Source: Diabrotica undecimpunctata | Lineage: Eukaryota > Arthropoda > Insecta > Coleoptera > Chrysomelidae | Direction: 5' to 3' | Assembly: GCF_040954645.1 (NCBI RefSeq) | Contig: NC_092804.1 | Coordinates: 88,277,717 to 88,341,716 of the forward strand | Length of the DNA: 64,000 bases | Part shown: positions 1-12,370 of the stretch, in pieces | How the letters are laid out: every line of letters starts with the position of its first letter | Position numbering within the stretch: position 1 is the stretch's first letter | The notes under the pieces: generated by a model | What the model saw: only the letters and a program-made list of their open reading frames with translations | The model's database searches: none | What the model was told of the DNA's origin: nothing | Position numbers and translations under genes: made by a program

Positions 1-335
1 AATTGATCAGTTATTAAAGTGTGCTAAATATCAAGCAGATCAAAAAATATTTTACAATTTATTCAATTTGTTTATGACAGAAAGCGATTATTTAGACAAC
101 CGTACTTGTCCAAACAGTATGACTCTACAAGTATTTTGTAACTTGAAATCGATTCTTTGCGCTTTCAGTTTTAGGGTATATTAAAAAAACTTTAACATAT
201 TATTAAATTTCTTAATAAAAACCAGTTTGAATATGGGTCTTTTTAGTCTTTAGACCACTTCACGTTTTTTTAGTTTCTTTGACAAGTGAGGATTGTCTAT
301 TTCCTTATTTCTTAATATGGGCTATGAGCAATTAT
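1..335. other. Unassigned AT-rich DNA
   Basis: No open frame, RNA or repeat structure could be assigned. The minus strand here lies downstream of the piggyBac N-terminal fragment that starts at 663 and may hold its decayed continuation, but no frame with convincing piggyBac similarity was found. Confidence 0.4.
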
Positions 336-663
336 CTAGTCAACACTATTATAGAAGTTACCCATACTTTTCCAGTAGTCATTCAGACGGTTCATCTTAA
401 TTGTCCCCATATGGAACATAAGTCCGAGAAAAGTGTTAAATTCTGTTTGTGTTGTCTCTTTCCAAAACGCAATCCTCGATTTTTCTGAACGACTTTGTGC
501 AAATATTTTGTCAGAGCCAATCAGAGTCACTTCCACCATTCATTTAATCTACATCGTCCTCGCCAGATGCTTCTAACAATGATTGTAATTCAGCAGTAGT
601 CAATTTACGTTTATGTTCACATCTAGCTTTTTTAGATGTCGAAGGCATATTATTTACATCCAT
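336..663 (-). pseudogene. piggyBac-like transposase, N-terminal fragment
   Basis: Minus-strand remnant of the N-terminal part of a piggyBac-family (PGBD) DDD transposase. The start at 663 begins MDVNNMPSTSKKA and runs into an acidic GEDDVD stretch, as is usual at piggyBac N-termini, then hits a stop near 544. The next frame (539 to 336) carries FLGLMFHMGTIKMNRLNDYW, matching the start of the conserved domain (a 'flgl.l.mg..k.....yW' pattern). It ends at a stop near 336 and nothing catalytic follows. It lies downstream, on the same strand, of a piggyBac C-terminal fragment (820-1320), the reverse of normal gene order, so these are either two truncated copies or one rearranged copy. Family call fairly sure; function lost. 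Confidence 0.65.
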
Positions 664-819
664 CTTTTTATAAATACTATAACTCACTTTTACGGAGGTA
701 ATTAACAATAAAAACGTTCTACTAGAAACTATCAACTTACGACTTCCAATACTATAAGGCCACTTGAGGTACAATACGTTTTTACTCAATAATAGTTCCT
801 GTATAAGTAAAATTGTTTT

Positions 820-1320
820 TTAATGTGCTTCATTGAAGCACACTAGACATATTCCAGTTTTGCCATCACATTCTTCAGAGTATGTCTTAACTTTTTTAAC
901 TTTTCTATCGTCCTTTCTACTAGTCATGCTTCTTCTTAAAATTTTGTTACATCTTGTACACTTTCTTCTCTTTGTATTATCTACATCGCTTTGCCTGAGA
1001 TGGTATTTTTGGGTGTAACTGGTCGTGAGGGTTACAACATTTCTTTATTTGCAAATGCCTTCGCGAACTCCAGTCTGAACTCAAGGATAGGTTGTCGCTT
1101 TTTTTACGTTTTCTATTATTTAGCAACTAAGCATTGACTACTGCGGTATTAAATGCGGTATTAAATATTAATTCTACTGTCAACACTCTTTTTCACAAGT
1201 TATAATCGAGATTAGTTTGTGGTTTTAGTACTTGTGTATAATTTTTCTTTTCATTTGATTAAACCAAGATACAACTATTATGTTTAAATGTTGTAAGGAT
1301 TAAAACTGGTCTTTTGTCGA
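820..1320 (-). pseudogene. piggyBac-like transposase, C-terminal fragment
   Basis: Reading 1320 to 820 on the minus strand: DKRPVLILTTFKHNS (about 1317-1270) matches the piggyBac block after the second catalytic Asp; PILEFRLEFAKAF (about 1095-1050) matches the block before the C-terminal tail; CTRCNKIL followed by EECDGKTGICLVCF and a stop at 820 is the cysteine-rich C-terminal domain that binds the element ends. The blocks lie in order but are separated by stops and shifts, so the gene is dead. Weaker resemblance continues upstream toward about 1620. It may belong to the same family as the N-terminal fragment at 336-663. Confidence 0.7.
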
Positions 1321-1620
1321 CCCATTTTATCACTTGTAAAATCAATAATGGGGTTAAGTTTCATCGTGAGTAACTGGTTGCAACTTTTTTAATCGAGATT
1401 TTGGTTTTACATGTTTTTATAGTAAAACATCTGCACATGAATAATTCGTTTCTTAAACAATGATTTTAATTCATCGACCAATATTCTAAAATAAGGTTTT
1501 ATTACGTCGTCCGGAATATTATAAACTGGTTCTCTTTCTCAAAGCATTGGAAATATGGTTTACATTCTATATTTAGAAAAATCTTTTACTGCAACTCTTG
1601 TTAGACCTAAACTAAATTAA

Positions 1621-1989
1621 TACACAAAACAAATTAATCTATTTTTTTTATAGAAATGCAGATTCCTGTCGGATTTTTATCAGTGCGGCATGAGTCACTG
1701 GTGTCTCGTATATCCGGACCTCTTATCGCATTAAAAACATAATTCTTAATTAGCAGTGCGGTACAAGATACATTTAGGTCGTATTATCTTAAAGCCGTAA
1801 TAAGACCATAAGACCGTATGTTATAAATAAATATATTGCTATAAGAATTATCTTGAAATATGAAAAAAAAATACAATAAAAAAGTGCAATATTAAATGTT
1901 ATTTAAAAAATAATAAGTCATTCACGGGCGTACAGTTAAAAACAAAAGTTTTCAGTGTTCTATTGCTTGATTATTATTATCTGTTATTC
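1621..1989. other. Unassigned AT-rich DNA
   Basis: No recognisable frame or structured repeat. A short direct repeat around 'cagtgcgg' (about 1681 and 1755) was seen but is too small to interpret. Confidence 0.4.
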
Positions 1990-2190
1990 TGATGATGTTG
2001 ACATTTTTTCCTGGTCTGATCTTCCTCAACTAACGTCATCTTTCTTAATTGGTGGGTTGTATTGTTCAGGTCTCTTTAAGTGTTTTTGTTGCTCTCCATA
2101 GTGAATGATCTTCTTTAGACAATGTACTAATGTAGTGTTCAAATCTGGCATTGCGTGCATCATGTAGCGCTGATCCTAATTGTCTGATTA
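1990..2190 (-). pseudogene. Jockey/I-type LINE ORF2 fragment (endonuclease-RT linker)
   Basis: The minus strand from about 2187 reads RQLGSALHDARNARFEHYI, then LSKEDHSLWRATKTLK, then a stop; a shifted frame continues RPEQYNPPIKKDD. This order (ALHDxRN, Y, LS, SLWxATKxxKRP) is the linker between the endonuclease and reverse transcriptase of jockey/I-type non-LTR retrotransposons. Only this fragment survives and neither enzymatic domain is visible alongside. A relic, identified from the pattern alone. Confidence 0.6.
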
Positions 2191-3114
2191 TCTATCTCTT
2201 GCTCTTCATTTTTCGACTATTAGTTGTATAATATAATTCGGAATGTTATTTGTGTTTTCTTGATTTGGAATTGTTAATCGTGTAGCTCCATATGAAATAG
2301 TAGAAGATGAAAACGGCAGCATATTCATCCATAAAAAAAGGAAACGCGATAAATATATCTGAAACAACTGTTTTATGTTATAAGAGATGAAATAGTCCGA
2401 AATTACCAAAACAGGTGAACAGGGTACTATAAAGTAGTAGAATTAGCTATGAAACAGATTTAATGGGGAAAAAGAAGTAAGCTTAGACCAAATACCAGCA
2501 GGAATTATTCAACTGAGGAAAAAAAGTAAATGGATAACAATATTCACTTCATTTACAGAAAAGGCGTTGACCTGCAAAAATTTTAAGAACTTCTTTAATA
2601 GCCTCCAGTCAACAATTTCCTAATCATGTTTAAAAAAACGTACGGAATGCACTGTATATACTAACCCAAGTCGTCAACATACTTGTTGTTGCAGTTATGT
2701 ATTACGATCAACTTAAAGGTTATGCGCGACTCCCCTTAGGCATCCACATGCGGGAGAAAAAAGATTTGTCATACCGTTACATTATATCACATTTTAACGT
2801 TGAATATTTTATGGTCCCCTTTGGGTTATAAAACGAATGATCGACTTTTTCTCGCACAGATCCCTCCTATGTAACTTTACAAAGCTAGTCGTTTGCTAGG
2901 TATTAAAAAAGGGTCTATGGCCATCATATAATTTTACGCTAATATTTCACGTTCTGCGACGCATTCCACGTTTGACACACTGTCTTGTTTAGTTTTCTGT
3001 CATTCTATTTGTTAAATCCTATCTCATTCTCGTCACAGCGTCAAGGAGCAGTAAATGTGTGCACTGAACGGGAGGCATATGTCTAACAGTGAACGTTGGA
3101 GATTTTTCGAGTTT
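2191..3114. other. Unassigned AT-rich DNA
   Basis: About 0.9 kb with no supported gene. The short open frames are low-complexity and lack family patterns. Confidence 0.4.
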
Positions 3115-3553
3115 ATCATATCTTCTTCTTTGAGTGCCTCTCCTATCGGAGATTGGATATCATTAGGGCGATTCTAATTTTATTTACTGCTGTTTTGAAT
3201 AATTCGTTAGTGGTACAGCCAAACCACTATCTTAAATTTCTCATCCAGGACATTTTTCTACGGCCTGGATTTGTGCGTCCTTGGATTTTTCCTTGCATTA
3301 TATTTTGTAGGAATGTGTACTTTTGTCCTCTCATCAGGAGGCCAAACTATTCAAGTTTTCTCTTTTTTATATTCAGTATAACTTCTGGATCGTTATTTAT
3401 TCTGCGTATTACCTCTTCATTCGTAATTTTATCCACCCAACTTATTTTTAGTATACAGCGGTAGCACCACATCTCAAAGCTTTCAAGATTTTTAACATTC
3501 TTCTGTTTAAGAGTCCATGCCTCAACAACCGTAAAGCAAAGTACAGAATACAT
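3115..3553 (-). pseudogene. Non-LTR retrotransposon RT, C-terminal end
   Basis: Minus-strand 3' end of a LINE ORF2. From 3553 it reads AWTLKQKNVKNLESFEMWCY, then RCILKISWVDKITNEEVIRR, both standard in the domain after the RT of FADD-type LINEs. A shifted frame continues with the MQGKIQG and W..NLR blocks, ending at NKIRIALMISNLR. After the stop, the minus strand shows AAGAAGAAGA (plus-strand tcttcttctt near 3121), the same kind of tail as the LINE at 59.8-60.8 kb, which looks like a related family. The 5' part is missing and there is a frameshift near 3345. Confidence 0.75.
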
Positions 3554-3625
3554 ACTAAGTAGTTAACTAAAAGTGGACGTATGTCTATATAGTAATACAC
3601 CATCGTATTATCTCCGTTAAAGCGT

Positions 3626-4579
3626 GTTGATGTATTTGATTTCTACGTCGTAGTATTCTATTGGTTAAATGGTACCATTTGAGGTACTGTACGTCACGAT
3701 TGGACTAATAGGATCAAAGATACATAACTAAGGCCCTTTTGCCAGGCTACTCTATTTAATTTTTATATCTCATTGTATTCTATTTGTTAAATTCTATCAT
3801 TTAAGGTACGAAACGTCATGATTGGACTAATAGGACCGCATATACATAACTAAGGCCCTTTTGACAAGCTGATGTATTTTATTTTTTTATCTTATTGTAT
3901 TCGATTGGTTAAATCGTATTATTTGAGGTACTGTACGTCACGATTGGGCTACTAAAAACGAAGATACGTAACTAAGGCCCTTTTGACGTGATGCTGTATT
4001 TGATTTCTGTGTCATTATATTCTATTGGTTAAGTGCTATCATTTGAGGTATCGTACGTCACGATTGGACTAATAGGGCCGAAGATACATAACTAAGGCCA
4101 TTTTGACATGCTACTCCATTTAATTTTTATACCTCATTGTATTTTATTTGTTAAATCCTTTCATTTGAAGTACAGCACGTCATGATTGGACTAATAGAAC
4201 TAAAGATACACAACTAAGGCCCTTTTGACATTGTTCTGCATTTGACTTTTCTATCCCATTGTATTCTTTATGTTAAATCCTATCATTAGAGTTACTATAC
4301 GTCATGATTGAACTAATAGGACCAAAGATACGTGACTAGGGCCCTTTGGACATGTTGCTGTATTTAATTTTTTTATTTCATTGTTTTCAATTGGTTAAAT
4401 CCTGTCATTTGAGATACTGTACGTCACGATTGGACTTATAGAAACGAAGATATATAATTAAGGCCTTTTTGACATTTTGCTATATTTGATTTTTTTGTCT
4501 TATTGTATTTTATTGATTAAATCATATCATTTGAGGGAATGTAGGTCGCGACTGGATCAATTAGAGCGAAGATACAATA
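3626..4579. repeat. Tandem satellite, ~122-bp unit, about 7.8 copies
   Basis: The landmark ctaaggccctttt recurs at about 3728, 3850, 3972, 4092, 4214, 4336 and 4458, a spacing of 120-122 bp. Each unit also carries a 'ggttaaat' box, a 'gtacgtcacgattggactaatag' block and an 'aagatacataact' block. Units differ by several substitutions, so the array is old. No coding potential. It sits between a LINE 3' end and a (TA)n tract. Confidence 0.9.
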
Positions 4580-4643
4580 GGTAGTTGCAATATATCATAA
4601 CCCGTTACTTTTAACCAAACATGATGCCAGAATGATTTGTGGA

Positions 4644-6151
<1,508 letters not shown>

Positions 6152-6164
6152 ATAATATATATAT

Positions 6165-7214
6165 TGCAATGATAGACTTTGGGATCCCACCTAAGTTAGT
6201 TAAGTTGTCCCAACTAACAATGCAAAACGTAAGCTCATGCGTTAGAATTGAAGGAGAAAACTCTACGTTCTTTGACATTAATAATGGACATAATAAAGAC
6301 AGGGGGACGCGTTGGCGTGTCTCCTCTTTAATATTGCCTTGGAAAAAGCAATCAGACAATTAAATATTAGAATGAATGGAACTATTTTTAATAGATCGAC
6401 GCAAATTCTCGCATTCGCTGACGATATAGTTATAGTGGGCAGAAGTATGAGAGACATGGTGCAGTGTTTTACAAGGCTTGCGGACGCAGCAAGTGAATTA
6501 GGACTTGTGGTAAACGAGGAAAAAACCAAATATATGTTGGTTTCTAAAAACCCTCGAAATATCCAACAAAGAATTCAAATTAACAACCATACCTTTGAGC
6601 AAGTCAAAGAATTTACATATCTTGGATCGCTAGTAAACGCAACAAACACGACAAGCGACGAAATAAAAAGACGCATAGCAATAGCAAACAGAACTGTTCA
6701 CGGCCTCCAGAGACATTTAAAAAATAAAAATATAAAACGTGCACTAAAGCTTAATATATACAGGACCTTAATAAGACCAGTTTTGATATATGGGGCTGAA
6801 ACGTGGATCTTATCTCAAAATGATAAAAGACTTCTTGGTATTTTTGAGAGAAAAATTCATAGAAAGATTTTTGGGGCCGTAAATGAAAATTTCGGGCTAT
6901 GGCGTCGAAGATACAACTTTGAACTGTATCAGTTATACACCGATCCAGATATTGTGAAATTCGTTAAAGTGCAGAGACTTAGATGGGCTGGACACATTGC
7001 TAGGATGTCAGATCACGAATACACGAAGAGATTAACATTTTCAAAACCAGAGGGCACAAGAAGCAGAGGACGACCACGAATGAGATGGATTGATGATGTG
7101 GAAGAAGACCTACAGATTCTAGGGGTTAGAAGATGGAGGGAAGTTGCCAGGAATCGACAGGAGTGACGACTTCTTTGTGAGCAGGCCAAGATCCACAACG
7201 GATTGTCGAGCCAC
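6165..7214 (+). pseudogene. LINE reverse transcriptase, 5'-truncated
   Basis: Plus-strand C-terminal half of a non-LTR ORF2. It enters mid-domain at MIDFGIPPKLVKLSQLTM (6169). A frameshift near 6285 breaks the motif where QGDA should lie; the next frame resumes at ACLLFNIALEKAIRQ. The catalytic box FADDIVIV is at about 6414-6437. It continues through YLGSLV, RPVLIYGAETW, FERKIHRKIFG, RLRWAGHIARM and GRPRMRWIDDV to a stop at 7166; an alternative frame carries the usual LCEQAKIHNGL ending near 7195. It terminates in a (TA)n tract, which the gypsy element later entered. Dead: no endonuclease and one frameshift. Confidence 0.85.
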
Positions 7215-7216
7215 TT

Positions 7217-7217
7217 A

Positions 7218-7289
<72 letters not shown>
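7217..7289. repeat. (TA)n tract, left part, split by gypsy
   Basis: TA repeat after the LINE 3' end. It stops abruptly at the gypsy LTR (7290); TA repeats resume right after the 3' LTR (14628-14682), so the two are halves of one target tract. Confidence 0.9.
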
Positions 7290-7291
<2 letters not shown>

Positions 7292-8646
7292 ATACGATTA
7301 GGGTTTATAGAAAATAATTTATAAGTTATATACTACATAATATTAGATATTTGGTTGTTTTAAATAAGTTATATACTAGAGAACTTTATAAAAATTATTT
7401 ATGTGAGGGCATTTTAAGAAATTAGCATATAATAATTGTAAAAAGTTGTATTTTAGTAGTTATGATTTTGTAGATATTTTTAAGTGAGCCATGTGACTAG
7501 GCAACACACTATACCCTCCATTCCTAAGTGTCATTTTAAGAATTTTACGAATATAAGTGGGGTTATATTGTTTGAAATGTGTATTTTATTAAATTAGAGT
7601 GTTAGTTACTAATTTGAATGTTTATTCTGATCTGAAAAGCCTAAATGTCAACAAAATTATTAATAGAAAATAATGGAATTCTCTGGATCACCGGAGATGG
7701 CCATGTTTGCGAAATGGTTTGTTCCAGAAAATTCAGACATGTATTAAATAGAACATGATATCTTACGAGATGGTTCTAGAATATCCAAAAGATATAAATA
7801 CCCGTGATTTGGATTCAAGATGGAAGTTTTTAGTCAGAAGTCAAGCAGTTTATTATGAAAGTTAGTAGATTAGTTAGTGAAGTCAATTGTTCACAGTTTT
7901 AGTAAGTCAGTCAAGCAGTTTAATAAGAAATATGAAAGTTAGTTGGAGATAGTCCAATTGTTTAATATAGTGAGTTAAATGAAGATTAAAAATTATGCAT
8001 ATATTTAATGCACATTTATAATTATACACAAATAATTATTGAAGATAAAAAAAGGTATATTGGAAGAAATTAAATTATATTATGGTTGGAGATTAGTATA
8101 AATCAACTTATAATAATTGGATATTGGTATATTGAAAAGAAGAATAAATATAAATGCTGTTTGCTGGTTTGGTTGGTGGTGTATAAATGCTGGTGAAGAA
8201 AACTATATTTTAAATTGGTAGAAGCTGATAATTGAAAAAAGTAATTTCAAAAAAAAACAAGGATAACTGAAGTACGAAGACATTCAGTGGTGATTAGAAT
8301 CTATATAGTGGAAAACAGTTCATTTAGGCATTCAGTGAAAGAAAGGTACAAAATTTTGTTAATATAATTTAGTTAGTGTCATAACAATTTCAATTTTGAA
8401 GATAGTTTGTTTAAATTTTACATTGTCTATAGAATTTAATTAGTTTTATAAGAATATCAATTTAAAGATAGTTTATTTTATATTTACATTGGCTAAGTTA
8501 GATATATATGTGTGTTTCATAATAGTTATAATAAAGATAATTTAAAAAAGTACTTACAAGCTAATTCTTTGAGAACCGCGATAAAAACCCTATATTATAA
8601 AAAATACTCATTGCTCATCATTCAAACAAAAAAATACATCATAACA
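7290..8646 (+). repeat. 5' LTR of gypsy element (1357 bp)
   Basis: Begins TGATACGATTAGGG and ends CATAACA (TG...CA). Matches 13272-14627 along its full length. Contains a TATAAATA box at 7793 and candidate AATAAA signals further on (near 8140). The primer site follows three bases downstream. Confidence 0.95.
7793..7800 (+). promoter_or_regulatory. LTR promoter TATA box
   Basis: TATAAATA about 500 bp into the LTR, in the context 'agatataaatacccg'. The same box is at 13775-13782 in the 3' LTR. Position and sequence fit a U3 promoter; the start site was not determined. Confidence 0.6.
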
Positions 8647-8649
8647 ATT

Positions 8650-8667
8650 TGGCACCCAACGCGGTGG
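8650..8667 (+). other. Primer binding site, tRNA-Lys-like
   Basis: TGGCACCCAACGCGGTGG starts three bases after the 5' LTR. The first 12 bases match the complement of a tRNA-Lys(CUU) 3' end (TGGCGCCCAACG) with one mismatch; the rest fits less well. The tRNA comparison is from memory. Confidence 0.65.
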
Positions 8668-8790
8668 CTCTCTATTTAAAAGAATTAGTTTGGGAAGATA
8701 AGTGCTCTCATATAATTAAATTAATTATCAGTAGAAAGGAAAAATTATAGATTTTATTTTTAATTATATTTGAACAAGTAAAGTCTCAAA

Positions 8791-10392
8791 ATGTCTCAAG
8801 GAAAGAAAGGTACAAGAAGCAAAAAGAATGAAGAATATGTGGAAGTAGAAACACAACCTATACAAGAGGAGAGTTTAGTTCAAGTTCCACAAGATACTGC
8901 AGAAATGAATCCAGAAAGAGAGGAAAATGTCAATATGGCAGCTTTGATGTCATTAATGATGCAGATGAACAAGACAATGGAAGAGAATTCAAAAGAAATC
9001 AAAGAAGACATGAAAAAAATGGAACAGAAAATGGAAGAGAATTCAAAAGAAATCAAAGAAGACATAAAAAAATTGGAAGAGAATTCAAAAGAAGTCAAAG
9101 AAGACATGAAAAAAATGGAACAGAAATTGGAAGAGAATTATAGAAAATTAGAAAAGAAAATAGAAGATAATAATAATAAAATTGTAAAACAAATGGATAA
9201 AAAACTTGAAGCTGCAGAGAAAAAAGTAGCAAATGAAATAAAAAGTATACGGAATGACTACAAGAAACGGATAGACAATGAGAGGACAGAAGTAAAGAGG
9301 ATTATTCAAGATAATAAGATAGATATAGAACAGAAAATAGAGTTACAGAAATGTAACTTAGAAGTAAAAATTAACGAAGACAGGAGAAACACAGAAGAAA
9401 AATTAGACGATATACAACAAAATATCCAAATAAATTGTAATCAAATAAGAAATGTGGAACAGAGAATAGATGATATTTCACAAATGAGAGACATAGGGAG
9501 ACCTTACTTAAATTTAACAAATGAGACTGGGATTAAATTCTCTGGTAATATAAAAAATTTGCATCCTAGAGTATACATAAATAGTTTAAAACATAAATTA
9601 AGATTTGTGAATAATATTAATGATATTAAAGATTATATTAGAGTGACATTAAATGACAATGCAGCAACTTGGTTTGCTAGTATTGAAAATGACTTAGATA
9701 ATTTTCAAACATTTGAAAATAAATTTTTAAATTATTATTGGGGTGAATTAGAGCAAGCCAAGTTTAGAGAAATTCTATATTTTGGAAAGTATAATCAAAA
9801 TTTAAAATCAAATATGGTAGATTATGCATTGAAACTGATAACAGTTGCAAAATATTTAGAACCACCACTTAGAGAGGATGAAACAGTCTTAAATGTATCT
9901 AGACATTTTGATGCTGATGTTGTGCAAACCGTAACTGTACAAAATATTCAAACAATAGATAGTTTTATTAATTTTATTCAAAGAATACAAAGAGGCAATA
10001 TGACAAGTAATAATAACAACAGAAAAAACAATAATAACTTTCAATATAATAAAAATGATAATCAACAATATAGACAATCATATAATAATTATAGATATGG
10101 TAATAATTTACAAAATTTTAATAATAATAACAGTAATTATAATAAACAACATTTTAATAACAGTACTAATAATAATAGACAAGATTTTAACAATAGAAGA
10201 AATACAGAGCGACCTAACTATAACAGACAGGTAAATTGTGTTCGAAGGAATAGAAGCTGCGAAGACAGGGAACGAAGTACTACAAGGCAGGAAAATGTGA
10301 GTAGAAGTCATAGTAGGGAAGGACATAGGACATCAGATTCAAGTGGTCAGATACAATCTGACAATTCTAATAATCAAAATTTTGTGCAGTAA
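8791..10392 (+). CDS. gag: Gag polyprotein of gypsy element
   Basis: Intact 533-residue Gag, the structural protein of the virus-like particle. Residues about 1-60 are acidic and polar. Residues about 55-235 are a long charged coiled coil, including tandem repeats of MEENSKEIKEDMKKMEQK-like units of 14-18 residues. Residues about 240-400 are the capsid-like retrotransposon gag domain (IKFSGN, WFASIENDL, FLNYYWGELEQ). Residues about 405-480 are an Asn-rich, Arg-containing low-complexity tail. No CCHC zinc knuckle is present (only two cysteines, NCVRRNRSC), so RNA binding probably rests on the basic Asn/Arg-rich tail. The first ATG after the primer site is taken as start. Pol follows in the -1 frame through a slippery site close to the stop. 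Confidence 0.9.
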   Translation: MSQGKKGTRSKKNEEYVEVETQPIQEESLVQVPQDTAEMNPEREENVNMAALMSLMMQMNKTMEENSKEIKEDMKKMEQKMEENSKEIKEDIKKLEENSKEVKEDMKKMEQKLEENYRKLEKKIEDNNNKIVKQMDKKLEAAEKKVANEIKSIRNDYKKRIDNERTEVKRIIQDNKIDIEQKIELQKCNLEVKINEDRRNTEEKLDDIQQNIQINCNQIRNVEQRIDDISQMRDIGRPYLNLTNETGIKFSGNIKNLHPRVYINSLKHKLRFVNNINDIKDYIRVTLNDNAATWFASIENDLDNFQTFENKFLNYYWGELEQAKFREILYFGKYNQNLKSNMVDYALKLITVAKYLEPPLREDETVLNVSRHFDADVVQTVTVQNIQTIDSFINFIQRIQRGNMTSNNNNRKNNNNFQYNKNDNQQYRQSYNNYRYGNNLQNFNNNNSNYNKQHFNNSTNNNRQDFNNRRNTERPNYNRQVNCVRRNRSCEDRERSTTRQENVSRSHSREGHRTSDSSGQIQSDNSNNQNFVQ

Positions 10393-11216
10393 ACTTTCTG
10401 AATTACAAGTTAGGCCATTGCTATTATGAAAAACCTTCTGAATTTATTTCTTTAGATGAAGAGAAAATTATTGAATCTATTAATTTAATTTATATAAATG
10501 CTTTGGCCAAAAATAAAATGATTAAGATTATGATAGATACTGGTTCAGAAAGTACTTTAGTCTCGGAGAATTTTATTTTTAATACATTAAAACTATCAGA
10601 TATAATAAAGATTCCAAAAATTAAAATTATTGGTGCAAATAATAAGAAGTTGGGTGAAATTGATAAACTAGCCAATTTTAAAATTAATATTCTTAATAAA
10701 GAAATTAATATGCAAGGATTTATTGTCAAGGATTTATGTGTTGATATATTAATGGGAAATGATGAATTGGAAAAGAAGAAAGTAAAGATAGATTTTGAAG
10801 AAAGAATGGTAACTTTGGAAGGGCAAATAATTAAATTTATGCAGAAAGATGAGGTAGAAGAAGGAATAAGAGTTGATAGGATATTATTAAAAGAAAATAA
10901 TGATGTTTATGAAGAAGAAATGTATTTTGATGATAGGGAAATGTCCCAAAAGAATGTAAAGAATAATTATTGTAGTGAATATTTAAGGAATGGAAATTTT
11001 AAGCAGATGGATGCCTACGAGGCGGAGTGCGTAAAATTGGAAGCAAGGAATAATGAGTACATAATGAAGAATAATTTTATTTGTAAAGAAGAAGATATGA
11101 TAAAAGTTTTAAATTGCCCTGAAGAATATAAATCAATAGTCATTTCCATATTGCAGCAACACAAGGGACTTGTCAATAAAGAAAATAGAATTGCACAAAT
11201 TATATCCATAGTATAA
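10374..11216 (+). pseudogene. pol: Pol, protease segment
   Basis: Frame open from 10374, overlapping the gag end in the -1 frame; a later internal Met is at 10503. The aspartic protease motif is IMIDTGSESTLVS (about 10531-10566), with the second conserved block DILMGNDELEK (about 10744-10776). The protein then runs through a charged linker. The frame closes at 11216, but RT-linker sequence continues in the adjacent frame from about 11170, so a single-base indel near 11190-11200 separates protease from RT in this copy. No slippery heptamer is visible there, so it is read as damage. Confidence 0.8.
10377..10383 (+). promoter_or_regulatory. -1 ribosomal frameshift site A-AAT-TTT
   Basis: In the gag frame the heptamer reads A AAT TTT, which fits X-XXY-YYZ. 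It ends seven bases before the gag stop (10390-10392). The -1 frame is closed just upstream (stop at 10371) and stays open into the protease. The overlap of 19 bases makes this the only place the shift can occur. A stimulatory hairpin or pseudoknot was not identified. Confidence 0.7.
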
Positions 11217-11302
11217 AAGTTAAAGAAGAAAAAGATTTTAAAACAAAATCATACCCAATACCATATAAATACAGAGAAGAAGTAAACAAAACAATTAATA
11301 AT

Positions 11303-12370
11303 ATGTTAGAAGATGGGATCATTGAGAAGGCAGACACACGTTTTATTAACCCCATAGTAGTAGTACGAAAAAGATCAGGTGAAATCAGGTTATGTTTGAA
11401 TGCAAGGAATATTAACAAGATTACTGAAAAGCAATTTGAAGCACCAATGAGTATAGATGGAATATTAGGAAGAATTACAGGAATGTCATTTTTCACTAAA
11501 ATCGATTTACAGCATAGTTTCTGGTTAATACCTCTAGAAAGAAAAAGTAGACAGTATACAGGATTTCAGATAGATGGAGTAGTATATCAATTCAAAGTAG
11601 TACCATTTGGACTTCAATCATCTTGCAGTGCTCTATGTAGATGTCTTCATGATATTTTGGATCAATATGAACATTTTGTAATTCACTACATTGATGATAT
11701 ATTAATTTTTTCTAAAACGGCTGAAGATCATGAGAAACACCTAAAAATTATAATAAATAGATTAGACAAAGTTGGACTAAAAATAAATCAAGAAAAATGT
11801 ACATTTTTTCAAAAAGAAGTCATATATCTAGGTTATAAACTTAACACTAAGGGAATCGAAATGGATCCAGAACGGACACAAGTCATTCAGGAATATAAAA
11901 CACCACACAATTTAAGAACTTTAAGAGGATTTATTGGAATAATTAATTATTATAAAAGGATGATACCAGATCTAAGTATAAAAGAAATTACATTACTTGA
12001 ACTACTGAGAAAAGGTGTAAAATGGAGATGGGATCAGAGAAGAGAACTAGCATTCCAAGAGATTAAAAACATTTTTCTGTCAAATTTGAAAATATACTAT
12101 CCTGACTACACACAGCCATTCATATTAAGAACAGATGCATCAATAGAGAGATTATCAGGGGTATTATTACAAATACATGATGGGGTCGAATACCCAATAC
12201 AATTCATTTCAAGAATTACAAAGCCGCATGAAAAGGGTTACTCAGTTTCAGAATTAGAACTAGCAAGTATAATACACTGTGTCACAAAATTAAGATTTTA
12301 TTTGTTGGGTAATGAATTTACAATAGAAACAGATCACCAAGCTTTAACGTCTATATTAAATAACAAATAA
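11303..12370 (+). pseudogene. pol: Pol, reverse transcriptase-RNase H segment
   Basis: RT and RNase H that copy genomic RNA into DNA. RT homology begins before the first Met, near 11190. Visible RT blocks: FINPIVVVRKRSGEIRLCLN, FFTKIDLQHSFW (first catalytic Asp), VVPFGLQSS and the catalytic YIDDILIF at about 11689-11712, then YLGYKLNTKGI and GFIGIINYYKRMI of the thumb/connection. RNase H: ILRTDASIERLSGVLL, SELELASI and ETDHQAL carry the acidic residues. Catalytic residues look intact. The frame ends with TAA at 12368; the same frame continues directly into integrase-tail sequence. It lacks an intact link to protease. Confidence 0.9.

Noticed and set aside
3626..4579. CRISPR-like array
   Set aside because: The whole 122-bp unit repeats with drift; there are no short identical repeats with unique spacers, and the context is a eukaryotic genome.
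11180..11216. Second programmed frameshift between protease and RT
   Set aside because: No slippery heptamer or readthrough context was seen; a single-base indel in this damaged copy is simpler.
12368..12370. Programmed stop readthrough between RNase H and integrase tail
   Set aside because: The integrase core is missing here as well, so the TAA is more likely decay.
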